Part shown: positions 53,004 to 62,323 of the stretch, piece by piece | Layout of the letters: each line of letters begins with the position of its first letter | Numbering within the stretch: position 1 is the first letter of the stretch | Source: Tengunoibacter tsumagoiensis | GTDB lineage: Bacteria > Chloroflexota > Ktedonobacteria > Ktedonobacterales > Ktedonobacteraceae | Assembly (NCBI RefSeq): GCF_003967535.1 | Contig: NZ_BIFR01000001.1 | Span: forward strand, 1,859,001-1,923,000 | Length of the DNA stretch: 64,000 nt | Direction of reading: 5' to 3' | Translations under genes and position numbers: made by a program | The notes under the pieces: generated by a model | What the model saw: only the letters and a program-made list of their open reading frames with translations | The model's database searches: none | Told to the model about the DNA's origin: nothing

Positions 53004-54506
53004 ATGTCTCCGGTACATTCATCAGATGATTTTGATCAGAAGTTTGCCAAAGAGGGTCTGACCTTTGACGACGTCCTGATCATTCCTGCTGCCTCGTCTG
53101 TTCTACCTCGTGATGTGTCGACCCAGACGCGCTTCACCCGTACCATTTCGTTAAATATTCCGATAGTTAGCGCAGCTATGGATACCGTGACCGAGGGCCG
53201 CCTGGCGATTGCGCTGGCTCGTGAAGGTGGCATTGGTGTTGTCCATAGTAATATGTCAGTGGATGATCAGGCTCAGGAAGTAGACAAGGTGAAACGTTCT
53301 GAGTCTGGGATGATCACTGATCCCATTACCCTGGACCCTGAAGCCTCTTTGAGCGACGCGCTTGCCGCTATGAAACGTTTCCACATCTCTGGTATTCCTA
53401 TTACTGAACATGGCAAGCTGGTTGGCATTCTGACCAATCGCGATATTCGCTTTGAGACTGATCTGGAACAGCCTATTGCGCAGCTCATGACGCGCGAAAA
53501 CCTGATCACCGTTCCCGTGGGTACGACCCTTGAGCAAGCTCGTGAGAGCCTGCATCGCTATAAAATTGAGAAGCTCCCCGTCGTTGATGAGCATGGTATG
53601 CTCAAAGGTCTCATCACGATGAAGGATATTCAGAAAAAAATTCTCTATCCAAACGCATCTAAAGACGAATTTGGTCGTCTGCGCGTAGCTGCTGCTGTGG
53701 GGGTCGGACCTGATTCGCTGAAGCGTTGCGGCGCTCTCGTCGAAGAGGGTGTTGATGCTCTGGTAGTTGATACCTCGCATGGACATTCACACATGGTCAT
53801 TGAGGCCGTTGCTCGCATCAGCGAAAACTTTGGTAAGCGTGTGCAGATCGTTGCTGGCAACGTCATTTCAGTCGAGGCAACGGAAGCGCTCATCCAGGCT
53901 GGAGCGGATGCTGTAAAGGTTGGTATCGGTGCTGGCTCAATCTGTACGACCCGTATCATTGCTGGTATTGGTATGCCGCAGATCACAGCCATTTATGACT
54001 GCGCCCGGATTGCTCGCAAGTATGGTATACCGATCATTGGCGATGGTGGTATTCAGTATTCAGGTGATATTGCCAAGGCCATTGCCGCTGGTTCTGACAC
54101 GGTAATGCTGGGAAGTCTGCTGGCTGGTGTCGATGAGAGCCCTGGTGATCTGATTATCTCACATGGTGAGCGCTTTAAAGACTATCGTGGTATGGGTTCG
54201 ATCGGTGCTATGAAACAGCGCCAGTATAGTAAGCATCGTTACTTCCAGGGCGAGATGGACGAGTCTCAGTTGATTGCGGAAGGGATCGAAGCCCGCGTTC
54301 CTTATAAAGGTATGGTAGGTCCGCTGGTCTATCAGATGGTAGGTGGCCTGCGTCAGGCCATGGGCTATGCGGGAGCCGCTACAATCCAGGATATGCAGGA
54401 GAAGACACGCTTCACCCGCATCACCAACGCTGGATTGCGCGAGAGCCATCCCCATGACGTAATGATCACCAAAGAGGCACCAAACTACGGAACCAAGAAC
54501 CGCTAA
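53004..54506 (+). CDS. guaB: Inosine-5'-monophosphate dehydrogenase
   Basis: A 500-residue enzyme of GMP synthesis that oxidises IMP to XMP with NAD+. The barrel starts [28 protein letters not shown]. Two CBS domains (about 100-215) are inserted. The catalytic loop [10 protein letters not shown] contains C314. NAD/IMP-binding [20 protein letters not shown] and flap segment [17 protein letters not shown] are present. The end has [36 protein letters not shown] 53004 is 12 bases after AAGGAGG, slightly long; an earlier frame opens at 52968 inside the leader terminator. Confidence 0.95.
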   Translation: MSPVHSSDDFDQKFAKEGLTFDDVLIIPAASSVLPRDVSTQTRFTRTISLNIPIVSAAMDTVTEGRLAIALAREGGIGVVHSNMSVDDQAQEVDKVKRSESGMITDPITLDPEASLSDALAAMKRFHISGIPITEHGKLVGILTNRDIRFETDLEQPIAQLMTRENLITVPVGTTLEQARESLHRYKIEKLPVVDEHGMLKGLITMKDIQKKILYPNASKDEFGRLRVAAAVGVGPDSLKRCGALVEEGVDALVVDTSHGHSHMVIEAVARISENFGKRVQIVAGNVISVEATEALIQAGADAVKVGIGAGSICTTRIIAGIGMPQITAIYDCARIARKYGIPIIGDGGIQYSGDIAKAIAAGSDTVMLGSLLAGVDESPGDLIISHGERFKDYRGMGSIGAMKQRQYSKHRYFQGEMDESQLIAEGIEARVPYKGMVGPLVYQMVGGLRQAMGYAGAATIQDMQEKTRFTRITNAGLRESHPHDVMITKEAPNYGTKNR

Positions 54507-54525
54507 GGTCCATTAGCGACGAATG

Positions 54526-54595
54526 GGCCCTCCACCATGTTGTACTCCAGCGCAGATATCTGCGCTGGAGCACAATATGGTGGAGGGCCTGTTCT
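54526..54595. terminator. Long bidirectional hairpin after guaB
   Basis: A near-perfect palindrome from 54526 to 54589, centred on CAGATATCTG, with inner CTCCAGCGC/GCGCTGGAG and outer GGCCCTCCACCAT/ATGGTGGAGGGCC stems. It lies between guaB and the convergent propeller gene. Confidence 0.85.
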
Positions 54596-54636
54596 CATCT
54601 GTGCTGCAATCATCATCATAGATCTGCAAGCAAAGG

Positions 54637-56088
54637 TCAAAGAAGTGGCCTGGAAGGTTTTTTCCACAGGATCTTACCATCACTTAAACGTACGAGTTCA
54701 AGTGTGCCCAGGCTCTGAAGAAGGTAATAATTTTGTGCAATAAGGTGATAATCCGTCAAAGGACTCTTCATCGGAAGCGACCAGAGCAGTTTCCCATCAG
54801 TCATGTGCAGTGCAGAGAGGGCATTTGGTTTACTGGCTGTATTAGAGAGATCAAAAATATAGAGATGTGTGTCATCATACTGTACCCAGGCGATTCGCTT
54901 TTGGACATTCCAGAGCTCACTTCCACTTTCTCTATCAACTGCACTTAATACGCCATTGTCTGTTTGGAAGCAGATAATGGTTGGTGCACAGGATAGTGTA
55001 TTGTAAACAGCTTTTGTTGTTTTCCATAGAACCTTGCCATCAACTGAGCTGATAATAGCCAGCATCCCCGCGTTCCCATTCAGAAAAACATTTTCATTCG
55101 CTAGATCTCCCTGCTCAAGTACCACTGGCAGATCTCCGCTATCAATTCGGGTATGCCATCGCTCCTGTCCATCATCCGTTCCAATTGCATAGATTTGACC
55201 ATCTTGAGAAGTTAGATACGCTTGATTATTGGTTCCTACTGAAAAGAGATACCCTATCGTTAGATTGGGATTTTTATAGTTCCAGAGTTTCTTGCCATCA
55301 CTCAGCTGAATTGCGCTCATGCTTTGATCAGACTCGATGATATAGATCTTTCCTTGCATGACCCCATTAAGCGTACCATCTAGATGATAGCTCATGATCG
55401 ATTGCCCTGTCTGAATATCCAGTCGTATCACCATCTGATTGGAGGTATCGAGCAGAGTAAGATCATTTTGTGTACTATCAATATTTAAGGTATTTGTACT
55501 ACCATATTGCCAGAGTTCTGAACCGTCAGTCATGCGTATAGCTACGATTCCTTGTGGTGCTGTAAATAGAAGTATAGTATTGTTATAGCTAGTTAAAATG
55601 TTCCATCCTGTTGACGTTAAATGTAATTGCCAGCGAAACTCTCCCGTTTTCATGTCGAGAGCAATAAGATTGCCTGTTTTTCCTTCTAGTAAGACAACAT
55701 TACTGTCAGCACTGGTCTGGACGAAGTGTATCTCTTCTGGTGACTGATAGCTCCAGAGTTGAGCTCCTGTCGTGAGCTTTAATGCTTGAATGTTTTTCCC
55801 TGTATAAAGATACAGTGTATTATCTGCAGTGAGAAGCTGTGGACTCGATCCTGTGAAAGATTGAGGCGTTGGAGCAGGATCTTGCTGTGAATGGGTTAAA
55901 TAAGGCCAGCTCATCAAAGTAAGTACGCCAATTCCCAGGAGAAGACCTGCTGCCATCATAAAACGCATAAGCAGACGAAGCGAGATGCGTTGTTTGCTTG
56001 CTGATCTGTGATAGGGAGAGATGGGATCAAGATCAACAATTTCTGGCGTATCCTTAAGAAGAGCCTTACCTTCTTCTGTATCATCCAT
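54637..56088 (-). CDS. Membrane-anchored PQQ-like beta-propeller protein
   Basis: A 483-residue protein. ATG 56088 is 9 bases after AGGAGA; longer frames start earlier. A cytoplasmic acidic N-terminus (1-38) is followed by one membrane helix (about 40-62, MRFMMAAGLLLGIGVLTLMSW). The rest is repeated PQQ-type blades, for example TGAQLWSYQSP, GEFRWQLHL, GSELWQYGS, GKKLWNYKNP, GQERWHTRID, GKVLWKTTK, GSELWNVQK and GKLLWSLPM, giving about eight blades. The fold suggests extracellular sensing or scaffolding, not an enzyme: no quinone-binding residues were identified. Confidence 0.85.
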   Translation of the reverse strand: MDDTEEGKALLKDTPEIVDLDPISPYHRSASKQRISLRLLMRFMMAAGLLLGIGVLTLMSWPYLTHSQQDPAPTPQSFTGSSPQLLTADNTLYLYTGKNIQALKLTTGAQLWSYQSPEEIHFVQTSADSNVVLLEGKTGNLIALDMKTGEFRWQLHLTSTGWNILTSYNNTILLFTAPQGIVAIRMTDGSELWQYGSTNTLNIDSTQNDLTLLDTSNQMVIRLDIQTGQSIMSYHLDGTLNGVMQGKIYIIESDQSMSAIQLSDGKKLWNYKNPNLTIGYLFSVGTNNQAYLTSQDGQIYAIGTDDGQERWHTRIDSGDLPVVLEQGDLANENVFLNGNAGMLAIISSVDGKVLWKTTKAVYNTLSCAPTIICFQTDNGVLSAVDRESGSELWNVQKRIAWVQYDDTHLYIFDLSNTASKPNALSALHMTDGKLLWSLPMKSPLTDYHLIAQNYYLLQSLGTLELVRLSDGKILWKKPSRPLL

Positions 56089-56308
56089 TGCTAACATTCT
56101 CCTATTATCTGTAAAAGAGAGATGTGAATTGACCATTCCTCCTTCTCTCCTCTAAGTATACGTTTATGAAAGGGTTTCGCCACCCTGTATGAAACCTTTC
56201 TTTTCGGAAGAGTTGATAGCTATGCACTGAGAGAAAAACTGAATTTTGAGCGTAATTCTTTATAGAAAGGTGAATGAGACAGACCTTTGTTTCGAAAGAA
56301 GGGTACGA

Positions 56309-57073
56309 ATGAGTAATAGACCTTCGCCGTTGAATGGTGTTCTGGCTGCTTTTAGCATAACACACCGCAAAGCTCCGTATGGAGTTTGTTCTTTAACGCC
56401 TGTATGCTTACTAATAACTATGGTTGTCATTCTATTGACCGGTTGTGCAGGATCAGCACCGCAAAAAGTGACCCTCCATCCGAGCAAGCCTACGCCAACC
56501 GAAGTGCCCGCCGGGACAGTCCTCTATCAATCTGATTGGTCGAAAGGTTTAGGCGATTGGCAGGGGGATAGTGGCTGGCAGGTAAGTGATGCATCATTGA
56601 AGACTGACGCTAATGGGATGTATACAATTACATCGCCCTATACCCCACAGCTTGAAAACTACGTAGTTGAAGTCCATTTGAAGATCCTCAAGATCCCCCA
56701 GTCTGGTGGAGGGATTGAGGTCATTGCTGATCCAGCAAAGCAGAAGAGTGGCTATCAAGCTGGTCTGATCAACCTCCTCGCACCCGATGCACTGCACACT
56801 TTTGCCGTTCATCCTGAAGCCTTAGTCCTGTTTGTGCCATCCTCGTCATCAGAGGCCAATACGGCATCTCAGTATCATGATTTTGAGCCGGGTTATAACT
56901 GGATCACCTATCGTGTCGAGGTAAAAAAGTCCTGGGTTGGCCTCTATATAAACAATCAGTTAGTAAGCTATGGTTCGAGCGCGGATACCAGTCAATTATC
57001 GGTCGGACCTATTCATTTATATTCTATAAAAATAGAGGTTCAGGTTGATAGCTTTCGCATTGTGAGCGTCTGA
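56309..57073 (+). CDS. LamG-like lipoprotein
   Basis: A 254-residue lipoprotein. The N-terminal signal ends VVILLTGCAGS with lipobox Cys46. A Pro/Thr linker is followed by a jelly-roll domain: VLYQSDWSKGLGDWQGDSGWQVSDASL, YNWITYRVEVKKSWVGLYINNQL and IKIEVQVDSFRIVSV. This is the 3-keto-disaccharide hydrolase/LamG-type fold, similar to the fragment at 2-328. ATG 56309 follows GAAGGG. It probably binds a glycan at the cell surface; the ligand is unknown. Confidence 0.78.
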   Translation: MSNRPSPLNGVLAAFSITHRKAPYGVCSLTPVCLLITMVVILLTGCAGSAPQKVTLHPSKPTPTEVPAGTVLYQSDWSKGLGDWQGDSGWQVSDASLKTDANGMYTITSPYTPQLENYVVEVHLKILKIPQSGGGIEVIADPAKQKSGYQAGLINLLAPDALHTFAVHPEALVLFVPSSSSEANTASQYHDFEPGYNWITYRVEVKKSWVGLYINNQLVSYGSSADTSQLSVGPIHLYSIKIEVQVDSFRIVSV

Positions 57074-57133
57074 TTGATCGCGTGCTCATTGAGCGGGTGA
57101 TTTGAAAGCCTTCTGGGCACAGAACCTGAGCGT

Positions 57134-57664
57134 TCAGGTATGTCTGCTTTGATTGAGATAGCGAAAGAGATCCTCCCAGGGATAGGGTCCTGGGCAGAAG
57201 TGGCGATTGACCGGGTCCATTGAGAAGTGTCCGGTAATACCGCCATCGGCATCGGCTCTCCGTTGAGGAATGGCGTGGCGTGTGCAGATGCGTTTGATCA
57301 ATTGAAAACTTATCGCGCGCTGTATCTCTGTCAGATCATCTGAATTATCGCGCGAAGGCTTCACATGTTCAATCGAGATCGTCAGCAGATTGGGATTGAG
57401 ATCTCGTGACCACCAGGGATCATGTCCCTCAGTCACGCCACCATTGCCCCAGGCTGCATCGGACTCACGAACAGACTGTACAATCACGCCATCCCGACCA
57501 ATTGTATAGTGGGTAGCGACCTCCATCGTTTGAAAAAACACGCCCACCGCTTGAGCGCTCTCAAAGCCAGCCGTTCCATGGACAATCAGCCAGCGCGGAA
57601 CCTGTCCAGAGCGACCAGGAAAGAAATTAGGCGAAGGCATCCACAGGGCATTGGGTTCATCCAT
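57134..57664 (-). CDS. N-acetylmuramoyl-L-alanine amidase (Amidase_2)
   Basis: A 176-residue zinc amidase cleaving the lactyl-amide link of peptidoglycan. Zinc-ligand positions H29 in WLIVHGTAG, H146 in GHFSMD and C157 in HFCPGP are all visible, with SIEHVKPS carrying a conserved Glu. Typical FFQTMEVATHYTIGRDGVIVQSVRESDAAW follows the first ligand. No signal peptide is present, so it may act on internal muropeptides or be exported by another route. It is convergent with the preceding lipoprotein gene. Confidence 0.88.
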   Translation of the reverse strand: MDEPNALWMPSPNFFPGRSGQVPRWLIVHGTAGFESAQAVGVFFQTMEVATHYTIGRDGVIVQSVRESDAAWGNGGVTEGHDPWWSRDLNPNLLTISIEHVKPSRDNSDDLTEIQRAISFQLIKRICTRHAIPQRRADADGGITGHFSMDPVNRHFCPGPYPWEDLFRYLNQSRHT

Positions 57665-58186
57665 CGAGCCTCACTCCTTGTTGTCGACTAGAGATTGCAT
57701 CTTTCATACTTATATATTCTACCATGCCCGACATTTTTATCACTCACACAACAGAAATTTCTGTAGAGATGGGAATCTTCGCTTAAACTTCCTCACAGTA
57801 TTGTGAGTACACGAACAGTACACTCGCTAGATATCATAGGCCAGATAGTTGTTATGTGCATACATATATATTATAGTAAGAGAGACTTCATATCCGAAGA
57901 GAGTAGAGCAGGCAAAGAGCTTTTTAGAAAAAAGAAATGTCGTAAAAATCAGGTCGGGCTGCCCAACTTGTGTCAGTCTCCTCAGAGGAGCCAGGTTCTG
58001 TAACGATCCTCACATTATTCTGGATTGAAGACGAGCAAAAGTATAGAATCGTGCTTAGGGAACATTTACTGATTAGCCAAGATGTCCCATATGATTGCAC
58101 CTCTTCAATGCATAAGCTAGAATAACAAGGTTCGCATACCCACTTGACACCGAACAAAGTGGCAGCCAGCCAATGCGGAGGAATGA
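57665..58186. other. 522-bp divergent spacer with two dyads
   Basis: ACAGAAATTTCTGT (57751-57764) is a perfect 14-bp palindrome about 87 bp from the amidase start. CTCACA-GTAT-TGTGAG (57792-57807) is a second dyad. The promoter of the Roadblock cassette is at 58095-58123. No gene was seen in the middle. Confidence 0.5.
58095..58123 (+). promoter_or_regulatory. Candidate promoter of the Roadblock-MglA cassette
   Basis: TTGCAC (58095-58100) and TAGAAT (58118-58123) are separated by 17 bp. The leader would be about 57 bases. Confidence 0.55.
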
Positions 58187-58552
58187 ATGGTTGATCTCAA
58201 ACAAATGCTAGGCCGTTTCTTAGCGATCCCAGGCGTGCGCCAGGCACTTCTCGTCGGTCGAGATGGCCTGTTAATAGATGGCATGTCGCGAGATGGCAAA
58301 GAGGATATGGAAGCGGTAGGTGCGCTTATGACCACAAGTTTTGGCACCGCCGAGGCATTGGGGCAGGATATCGCACGCGGCAGCGTTGTGGGCCTGTTGA
58401 TAGAATATGAGCATGGGCTTGTGAGTGTAGACCCATTGGGAGACTTTGCTTTAATTGTCACTCTCTCAGAGAATGCCTCGAATATTGGTCGCGTACGCCA
58501 TCTGGTCAAAGCGAGCCGTAACGAGATACTAGAGGCTCTAGATATAGCATAG
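58187..58552 (+). CDS. Roadblock/LC7-domain protein (MglB-like)
   Basis: A 121-residue single-domain Roadblock/LC7 protein: FLAIPGVRQALLVGRDGLLIDGMSRDGK at the start, GLLIEYEHGLVSVDPLGDFALIVTL in the middle, and a closing helix. Bacterial Roadblock proteins act as activating partners of small GTPases (MglB with MglA). GGAGGA precedes the ATG. It is the first gene of a three-gene cassette with a second Roadblock gene and an MglA-like GTPase. Confidence 0.9.
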   Translation: MVDLKQMLGRFLAIPGVRQALLVGRDGLLIDGMSRDGKEDMEAVGALMTTSFGTAEALGQDIARGSVVGLLIEYEHGLVSVDPLGDFALIVTLSENASNIGRVRHLVKASRNEILEALDIA

Positions 58553-58620
58553 CGCAAAAAAAACATGGTGATGGTGTATCTTACCGTAAGCCAGACGTGT
58601 ACACGGAGGGCGGCGCGTCC

Positions 58621-59115
58621 ATGGAACAACTGACAAACTTAATTATTTCCGATCGCGAACTGACGACTATTTCAGCAGTGTTGGTGAAGTTGATGAACGA
58701 TACCAATGCCACCTCGGCAATGCTCATCGACAAAAGCGGTCAGGTTGTTGCTGTACAGGGAACAGGTACAAGACGAAACGCGACAGCCCTGGGTGCTTTA
58801 CTCGCTGGTGTTTTTTCATCTTCTCGAGAAGTCGCAAAGCTCCTTGACGAGAAAGACTTCCGAAACATCTTTCAACAAGGTGTCCAGGAGAATATCTATA
58901 CGTCGATGGTAGAGGAGCAATGGCTTCTTGTGATTATATTTGATAAACTCACGCATATCGGCCTGGTCAAAGTGCTCTCGAAGAAGGCTTCAGATGAACT
59001 GGGAAGGATACTGGAGCGGGTGCGTAGCGATACCACGCGCACGAAATCGTCAGTGCTCAACTTACAGTTCCGTTCATCCGTCGAGGATACCATTGATCTG
59101 CTCTTCCGCGATTAG
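58621..59115 (+). CDS. Second Roadblock/LC7-domain protein
   Basis: A 164-residue protein with the same fold: AMLIDKSGQVVAVQGTGTRRNATALGALLAGVFSSSREVA and MVEEQWLLVIIFDKLTHIGLVKVLSKKASDELGRIL. It has a C-terminal extension (about 135-164) not found in the first copy. ATG 58621 is preferred over GTG 58597, since GGAGGG lies 10 bases upstream. It may form a heterodimer with the first Roadblock protein to act on the GTPase. Confidence 0.88.
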   Translation: MEQLTNLIISDRELTTISAVLVKLMNDTNATSAMLIDKSGQVVAVQGTGTRRNATALGALLAGVFSSSREVAKLLDEKDFRNIFQQGVQENIYTSMVEEQWLLVIIFDKLTHIGLVKVLSKKASDELGRILERVRSDTTRTKSSVLNLQFRSSVEDTIDLLFRD

Positions 59116-59130
59116 GGGAACCTGGCATTT

Positions 59131-59706
59131 ATGGCTCTCATCAACATAGCTACCCACGAAATCCATTGCAAAATTGTGTATTATGGCATTGGATATTGTG
59201 GGAAAACAACGAATTTGCAGCATGTTCATCGTAGCATCAATCCTCAGGCTCGTGGAGAGATGCTTTCCATTGCGACGGAGACTGAACGGACTCTGTTCTT
59301 TGATTTTTTGCCATTGGATCTCGGGACAGTTCACGGCTTTCGTACACGCTTCCATCTGTATACGGTGCCGGGACAGATTCTCTATGAGCGGACTCGATTG
59401 GCTGTACTCAATGGGGCCGATGGGATCGTCTTTGTGGTAGATTCACAGGCAGAGAAGTTTGAGGAGAATGTTCAGAGCATTGCTGAGCTCGAGATGAATA
59501 TGCGTCGTATTGGCAAGGATCTGTCCACTTTCCCATTGGTGATGCAATGGAACAAACGTGACATGCCCAATGCTCTCCCAGTTCCTGTACTCGAACGGTA
59601 TCTCAACCGCCGCCGAATCCCCAGCTTTGAAGCGGTGGCCTCAGATGGCCGGGGCGTATTTGCAACGTTGCGTGCAATCAGTAAGAACGTCATGGCTCAG
59701 CTCTAA
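59131..59706 (+). CDS. MglA-like Ras-family small GTPase
   Basis: A 191-residue GTPase. P-loop GIGYCGKT (19-26), switch II region TVPGQ (78-82, where Ras has DxxG), and NKRD (141-144) guanine-specificity motif are intact; LLFFDFLPLDLG is the MglA-type beta strand. The Gln in TVPGQ is the MglA variant. In Myxococcus, MglA and MglB set polarity for motility; here it may set hyphal or cell polarity, but the output is unknown. It lies 15 bp after the second Roadblock gene. Confidence 0.9.
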   Translation: MALINIATHEIHCKIVYYGIGYCGKTTNLQHVHRSINPQARGEMLSIATETERTLFFDFLPLDLGTVHGFRTRFHLYTVPGQILYERTRLAVLNGADGIVFVVDSQAEKFEENVQSIAELEMNMRRIGKDLSTFPLVMQWNKRDMPNALPVPVLERYLNRRRIPSFEAVASDGRGVFATLRAISKNVMAQL

Positions 59707-59761
59707 TTATTTTTTATTTTGATGATGACTATTCTTCCTGTTGTACTTAGGGATACCCTGC

Positions 59762-60646
59762 ATGAACGCTATTTTGACGCTAGCTGCTTTCCCTCAACCT
59801 GAGCGGAACGCAGCTAGTGTCTGTTTTGGTCTGGACTTTACGAGTGCTCCAGGCCGACGCAAACCAATTACCTGTGTTCAGGCACGTCTGAGCGCTGGAC
59901 TGCTCACGGTTGAGCGCTGCATTCACTTGATAAACTTTCCAGATTTTGAGGATCTCCTTTCTACCCCTGGTCCCTGGTTTGCGGCCTGTGATTTTCCCTT
60001 TGGCCTTCCCCCTCGTCTCCTGGCAGATCTTGGCTGGTCTCCCATCTGGCAAGCATATATCCAATCTATTGCGAATCTTCCCAAAGAACAGTTTGAGAAG
60101 ATCTTGCTGGATTATTGTGCGGGTCGCCCCGCTGGCGATAAGCATCATGTGCGATTGACAGATAAACTGGCCGGAGCCTGTAGTCCAATGATGCTCTACC
60201 GCGTGCCTGTTGCCAAAATGTTCTTTCAGGGCGCACCTCGCCTGCTTGCCTCTGGCGTGAGCATCTGGCCCTGTTTTCCACGAAACGATACCAGGATTGT
60301 GTTTGAAGGTTATCCCTCGCTCATGGTACGCAGGTGGCTGGGTAGACGGAGCTATAAGAGTGACGAACGGAAAAAGCAGTCCAACGACCAGAGGCTGGCA
60401 CGAGTGGAGCTGTTGACCCTCCTCTGCTCACCTCTTTTACAGAAAGAATATGGAATAGAGCTGTCCCTTGCATCAGAGATCAGGCAAGAGCTTGAGGCAG
60501 ATGCCACGGGCGATCAATTGGATGCTCTGTTGTGTGCCATTCAGGCGGCCTGGGCCTCTCAGCAGCCTGGCTATGGAATTCCAGAGGGCCATGCAAGTGA
60601 AGGGTGGATTGTTGATCCAGCCCTGTTGAAGCGTGAGGCTCTCTGA
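59762..60646 (+). CDS. DUF429-domain protein
   Basis: A 294-residue protein of unknown function. DUF429 features are VCFGLDFTSAPGRRKPITCV near the start and ACDFPFGLPPRLLADLG, with YPSLMVRRWLGRRSYKSDERK and a C-terminal ATGDQLDALLCAIQAAWA. The DUF429 fold is RNase H-like with acidic metal-type residues (D in GLDFTSA and D in CDFPF), so nuclease or nucleotide chemistry is possible but unproven. ATG 59762 follows AGGGA; the TTG at 59741 is unlikely. Confidence 0.8.
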   Translation: MNAILTLAAFPQPERNAASVCFGLDFTSAPGRRKPITCVQARLSAGLLTVERCIHLINFPDFEDLLSTPGPWFAACDFPFGLPPRLLADLGWSPIWQAYIQSIANLPKEQFEKILLDYCAGRPAGDKHHVRLTDKLAGACSPMMLYRVPVAKMFFQGAPRLLASGVSIWPCFPRNDTRIVFEGYPSLMVRRWLGRRSYKSDERKKQSNDQRLARVELLTLLCSPLLQKEYGIELSLASEIRQELEADATGDQLDALLCAIQAAWASQQPGYGIPEGHASEGWIVDPALLKREAL

Positions 60647-60649
60647 GCG

Positions 60650-61579
60650 TTAGATCAGTACTCCAATAATGCCGACCAGTGTAATCCCCACCCCAATAAA
60701 GGTTGTCGTTGAAGGAATATCATGAACAAAGAAGATCCCTAAGAGAATGCCAAAGGTGACCTCCTGGGAGGCAATGAGGTTGGCATAGGTAGCATGGATC
60801 TTGCGGATGGAGGCATTGTAAAGGGTATGTCCTAATCCCAATGGGAAGATACCGAGTGCGACCAGTGCAGCGATTGCTGTTGGAGGATAGGTATGGGTGA
60901 AGGCCAGGATAAGGGTGAGAGGGAGGAGCCAGAGGGCAGCTAATCCATACACATTGGTGGTATAGCGAAAAATGGGATGGCGCGTGCGTTCGCCTCGTCC
61001 GGCAATCGAGTAGATGGCATAGCAGATACCAGCAAGGAGGCCAAGCCCATCGCCCAGCACCATGCACTGCCCATGAAGCGAGCAACTGTTGTAATGAGGT
61101 TCGAAGCCAGCCATAATGGCAATTCCGATGACCGCTACTCCAATGCCCAGCCATTTACGGAGCGGCAACGGCTCCTTCAGAAAAAAGGTCGCGAAAAGAG
61201 TCACAAAGATTGGTGATGTATAGGTCAGGGCGAGGGCATGAGCAATCGTCGTATAGCTCAAGGCGGCGATATAGAAGAGGAAATGAAGGGCTGTAATCAA
61301 TCCGTAGAAGAGAAAGCGAGGGAACTCCTGACGGCGCAAGAGCAAACGTTGATGGGTGAGCAGTCCCAGGCAACAGACCAGCAGTGCTGCAATCGTCAGA
61401 CGCCAGAAGGCAATCTCAACTGGATTAAAAGGCTGGGCCCAGCGCACAAAGATCGGACTGGTTGAGAAGAACAAAACTGCTACAACCACATAGAGCAACC
61501 CTATCCGCGATGATGAACCTTTAGAGGCTCCATCATCGGCGGACAGTTGATCCGATCTTCCTGCCAGGTCTGGCTTCAT
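60650..61579 (-). CDS. EamA/DMT-superfamily transporter
   Basis: A 309-residue membrane protein with ten segments in two repeated EamA units. FFSTSPIFVRWAQPFNPVEIAFWRLTIAALLV and TTIAHALALTYTSPIFVTLFATFFLKEPL are diagnostic. The second half has ASQEVTFGILLGIFFVHDIPSTTTFIGVGITLVGIIGVL. Members export metabolites such as amino acids; substrate unknown. A short Ser/Asp-rich N-terminus precedes the first helix. It converges with the DUF429 gene. Confidence 0.9.
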   Translation of the reverse strand: MKPDLAGRSDQLSADDGASKGSSSRIGLLYVVVAVLFFSTSPIFVRWAQPFNPVEIAFWRLTIAALLVCCLGLLTHQRLLLRRQEFPRFLFYGLITALHFLFYIAALSYTTIAHALALTYTSPIFVTLFATFFLKEPLPLRKWLGIGVAVIGIAIMAGFEPHYNSCSLHGQCMVLGDGLGLLAGICYAIYSIAGRGERTRHPIFRYTTNVYGLAALWLLPLTLILAFTHTYPPTAIAALVALGIFPLGLGHTLYNASIRKIHATYANLIASQEVTFGILLGIFFVHDIPSTTTFIGVGITLVGIIGVLI

Positions 61580-61596
61580 ATTCTTCTTCGCCCACC

Positions 61597-62061
61597 CTAA
61601 TCGCGCAGCGTAGCAATCAATCGTTTCGGTTTGAGTAAGAGGTCTATGGCATTGATTGGACCATTGACAAAGACATCCGCAGCCTGAATGGCACGCATAG
61701 CTGTTCCTTCTGAATCCAGCACAGCAATGCCAATAACAGCCAGGCGCAACATGCCATTATCATTGACCCCATTACCAAAGGCGATCACCTTGCTGGCACC
61801 AAGCTGCTGCACATAGCGCATCTTCTCATCGCCCTTGACAATATTCTGAATGGGAAAACCCAGTGCCTGCTCTAATTCTTTTAGATTCCCGTGGGTGCCA
61901 GAGCTAATCAGGTGAATTGAAAGCTGCTCAGAAAGCGTTTTTAAACGTTCAGACACACCAGGAATCGCCACACCATCGATGGCTAGAGTTCCGTTGATGT
62001 CAAAGACGGCATGCTGAAGCTCTATGCTTTCGCGTTGTGGAATCGCAAGTTTAATGGACAA
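61597..62061 (-). CDS. HAD-superfamily phosphatase-like protein
   Basis: About 154 residues from the TTG at 62061, which has GAAGGAG 11 bases upstream; a longer ATG start at 62130 adds 23 residues of poor quality. The first HAD motif is FDINGTLAID, so the second Asp of DxD is Asn; the Lys loop and GNGVNDNGMLRLAVIGIAVLDSEGTAMRAIQAADVFV (motif III/IV) are present. This is the small HAD group related to the P-type ATPase phosphorylation domain. Asn for Asp can support phosphoenzyme formation with weak hydrolysis. Its function is unknown. Confidence 0.78.
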   Translation of the reverse strand: MSIKLAIPQRESIELQHAVFDINGTLAIDGVAIPGVSERLKTLSEQLSIHLISSGTHGNLKELEQALGFPIQNIVKGDEKMRYVQQLGASKVIAFGNGVNDNGMLRLAVIGIAVLDSEGTAMRAIQAADVFVNGPINAIDLLLKPKRLIATLRD

Positions 62062-62323
62062 GTGCGTACACGCTCCTTCATCGAAATATTTTTCTTCATA
62101 AGCATATCGTAACTTCTGGCTCTTGTGCAAGGTACGTGAGGGATACCTTTAAGATTACTGAGAAGAAGAAGCAGAAAGAGCGTATTGGAACCTTTTAATT
62201 GGGTTAACAAGCGAATAAACGGAGAAAAGAAGAGGAGTAAGAGCCATGAAATGGAAAGAAAAGCGATGGTACTTCCAGGTACCCTTGTTGGGAGTACAGA
62301 GGAGCCCATCGCCTCTCTCCTAT

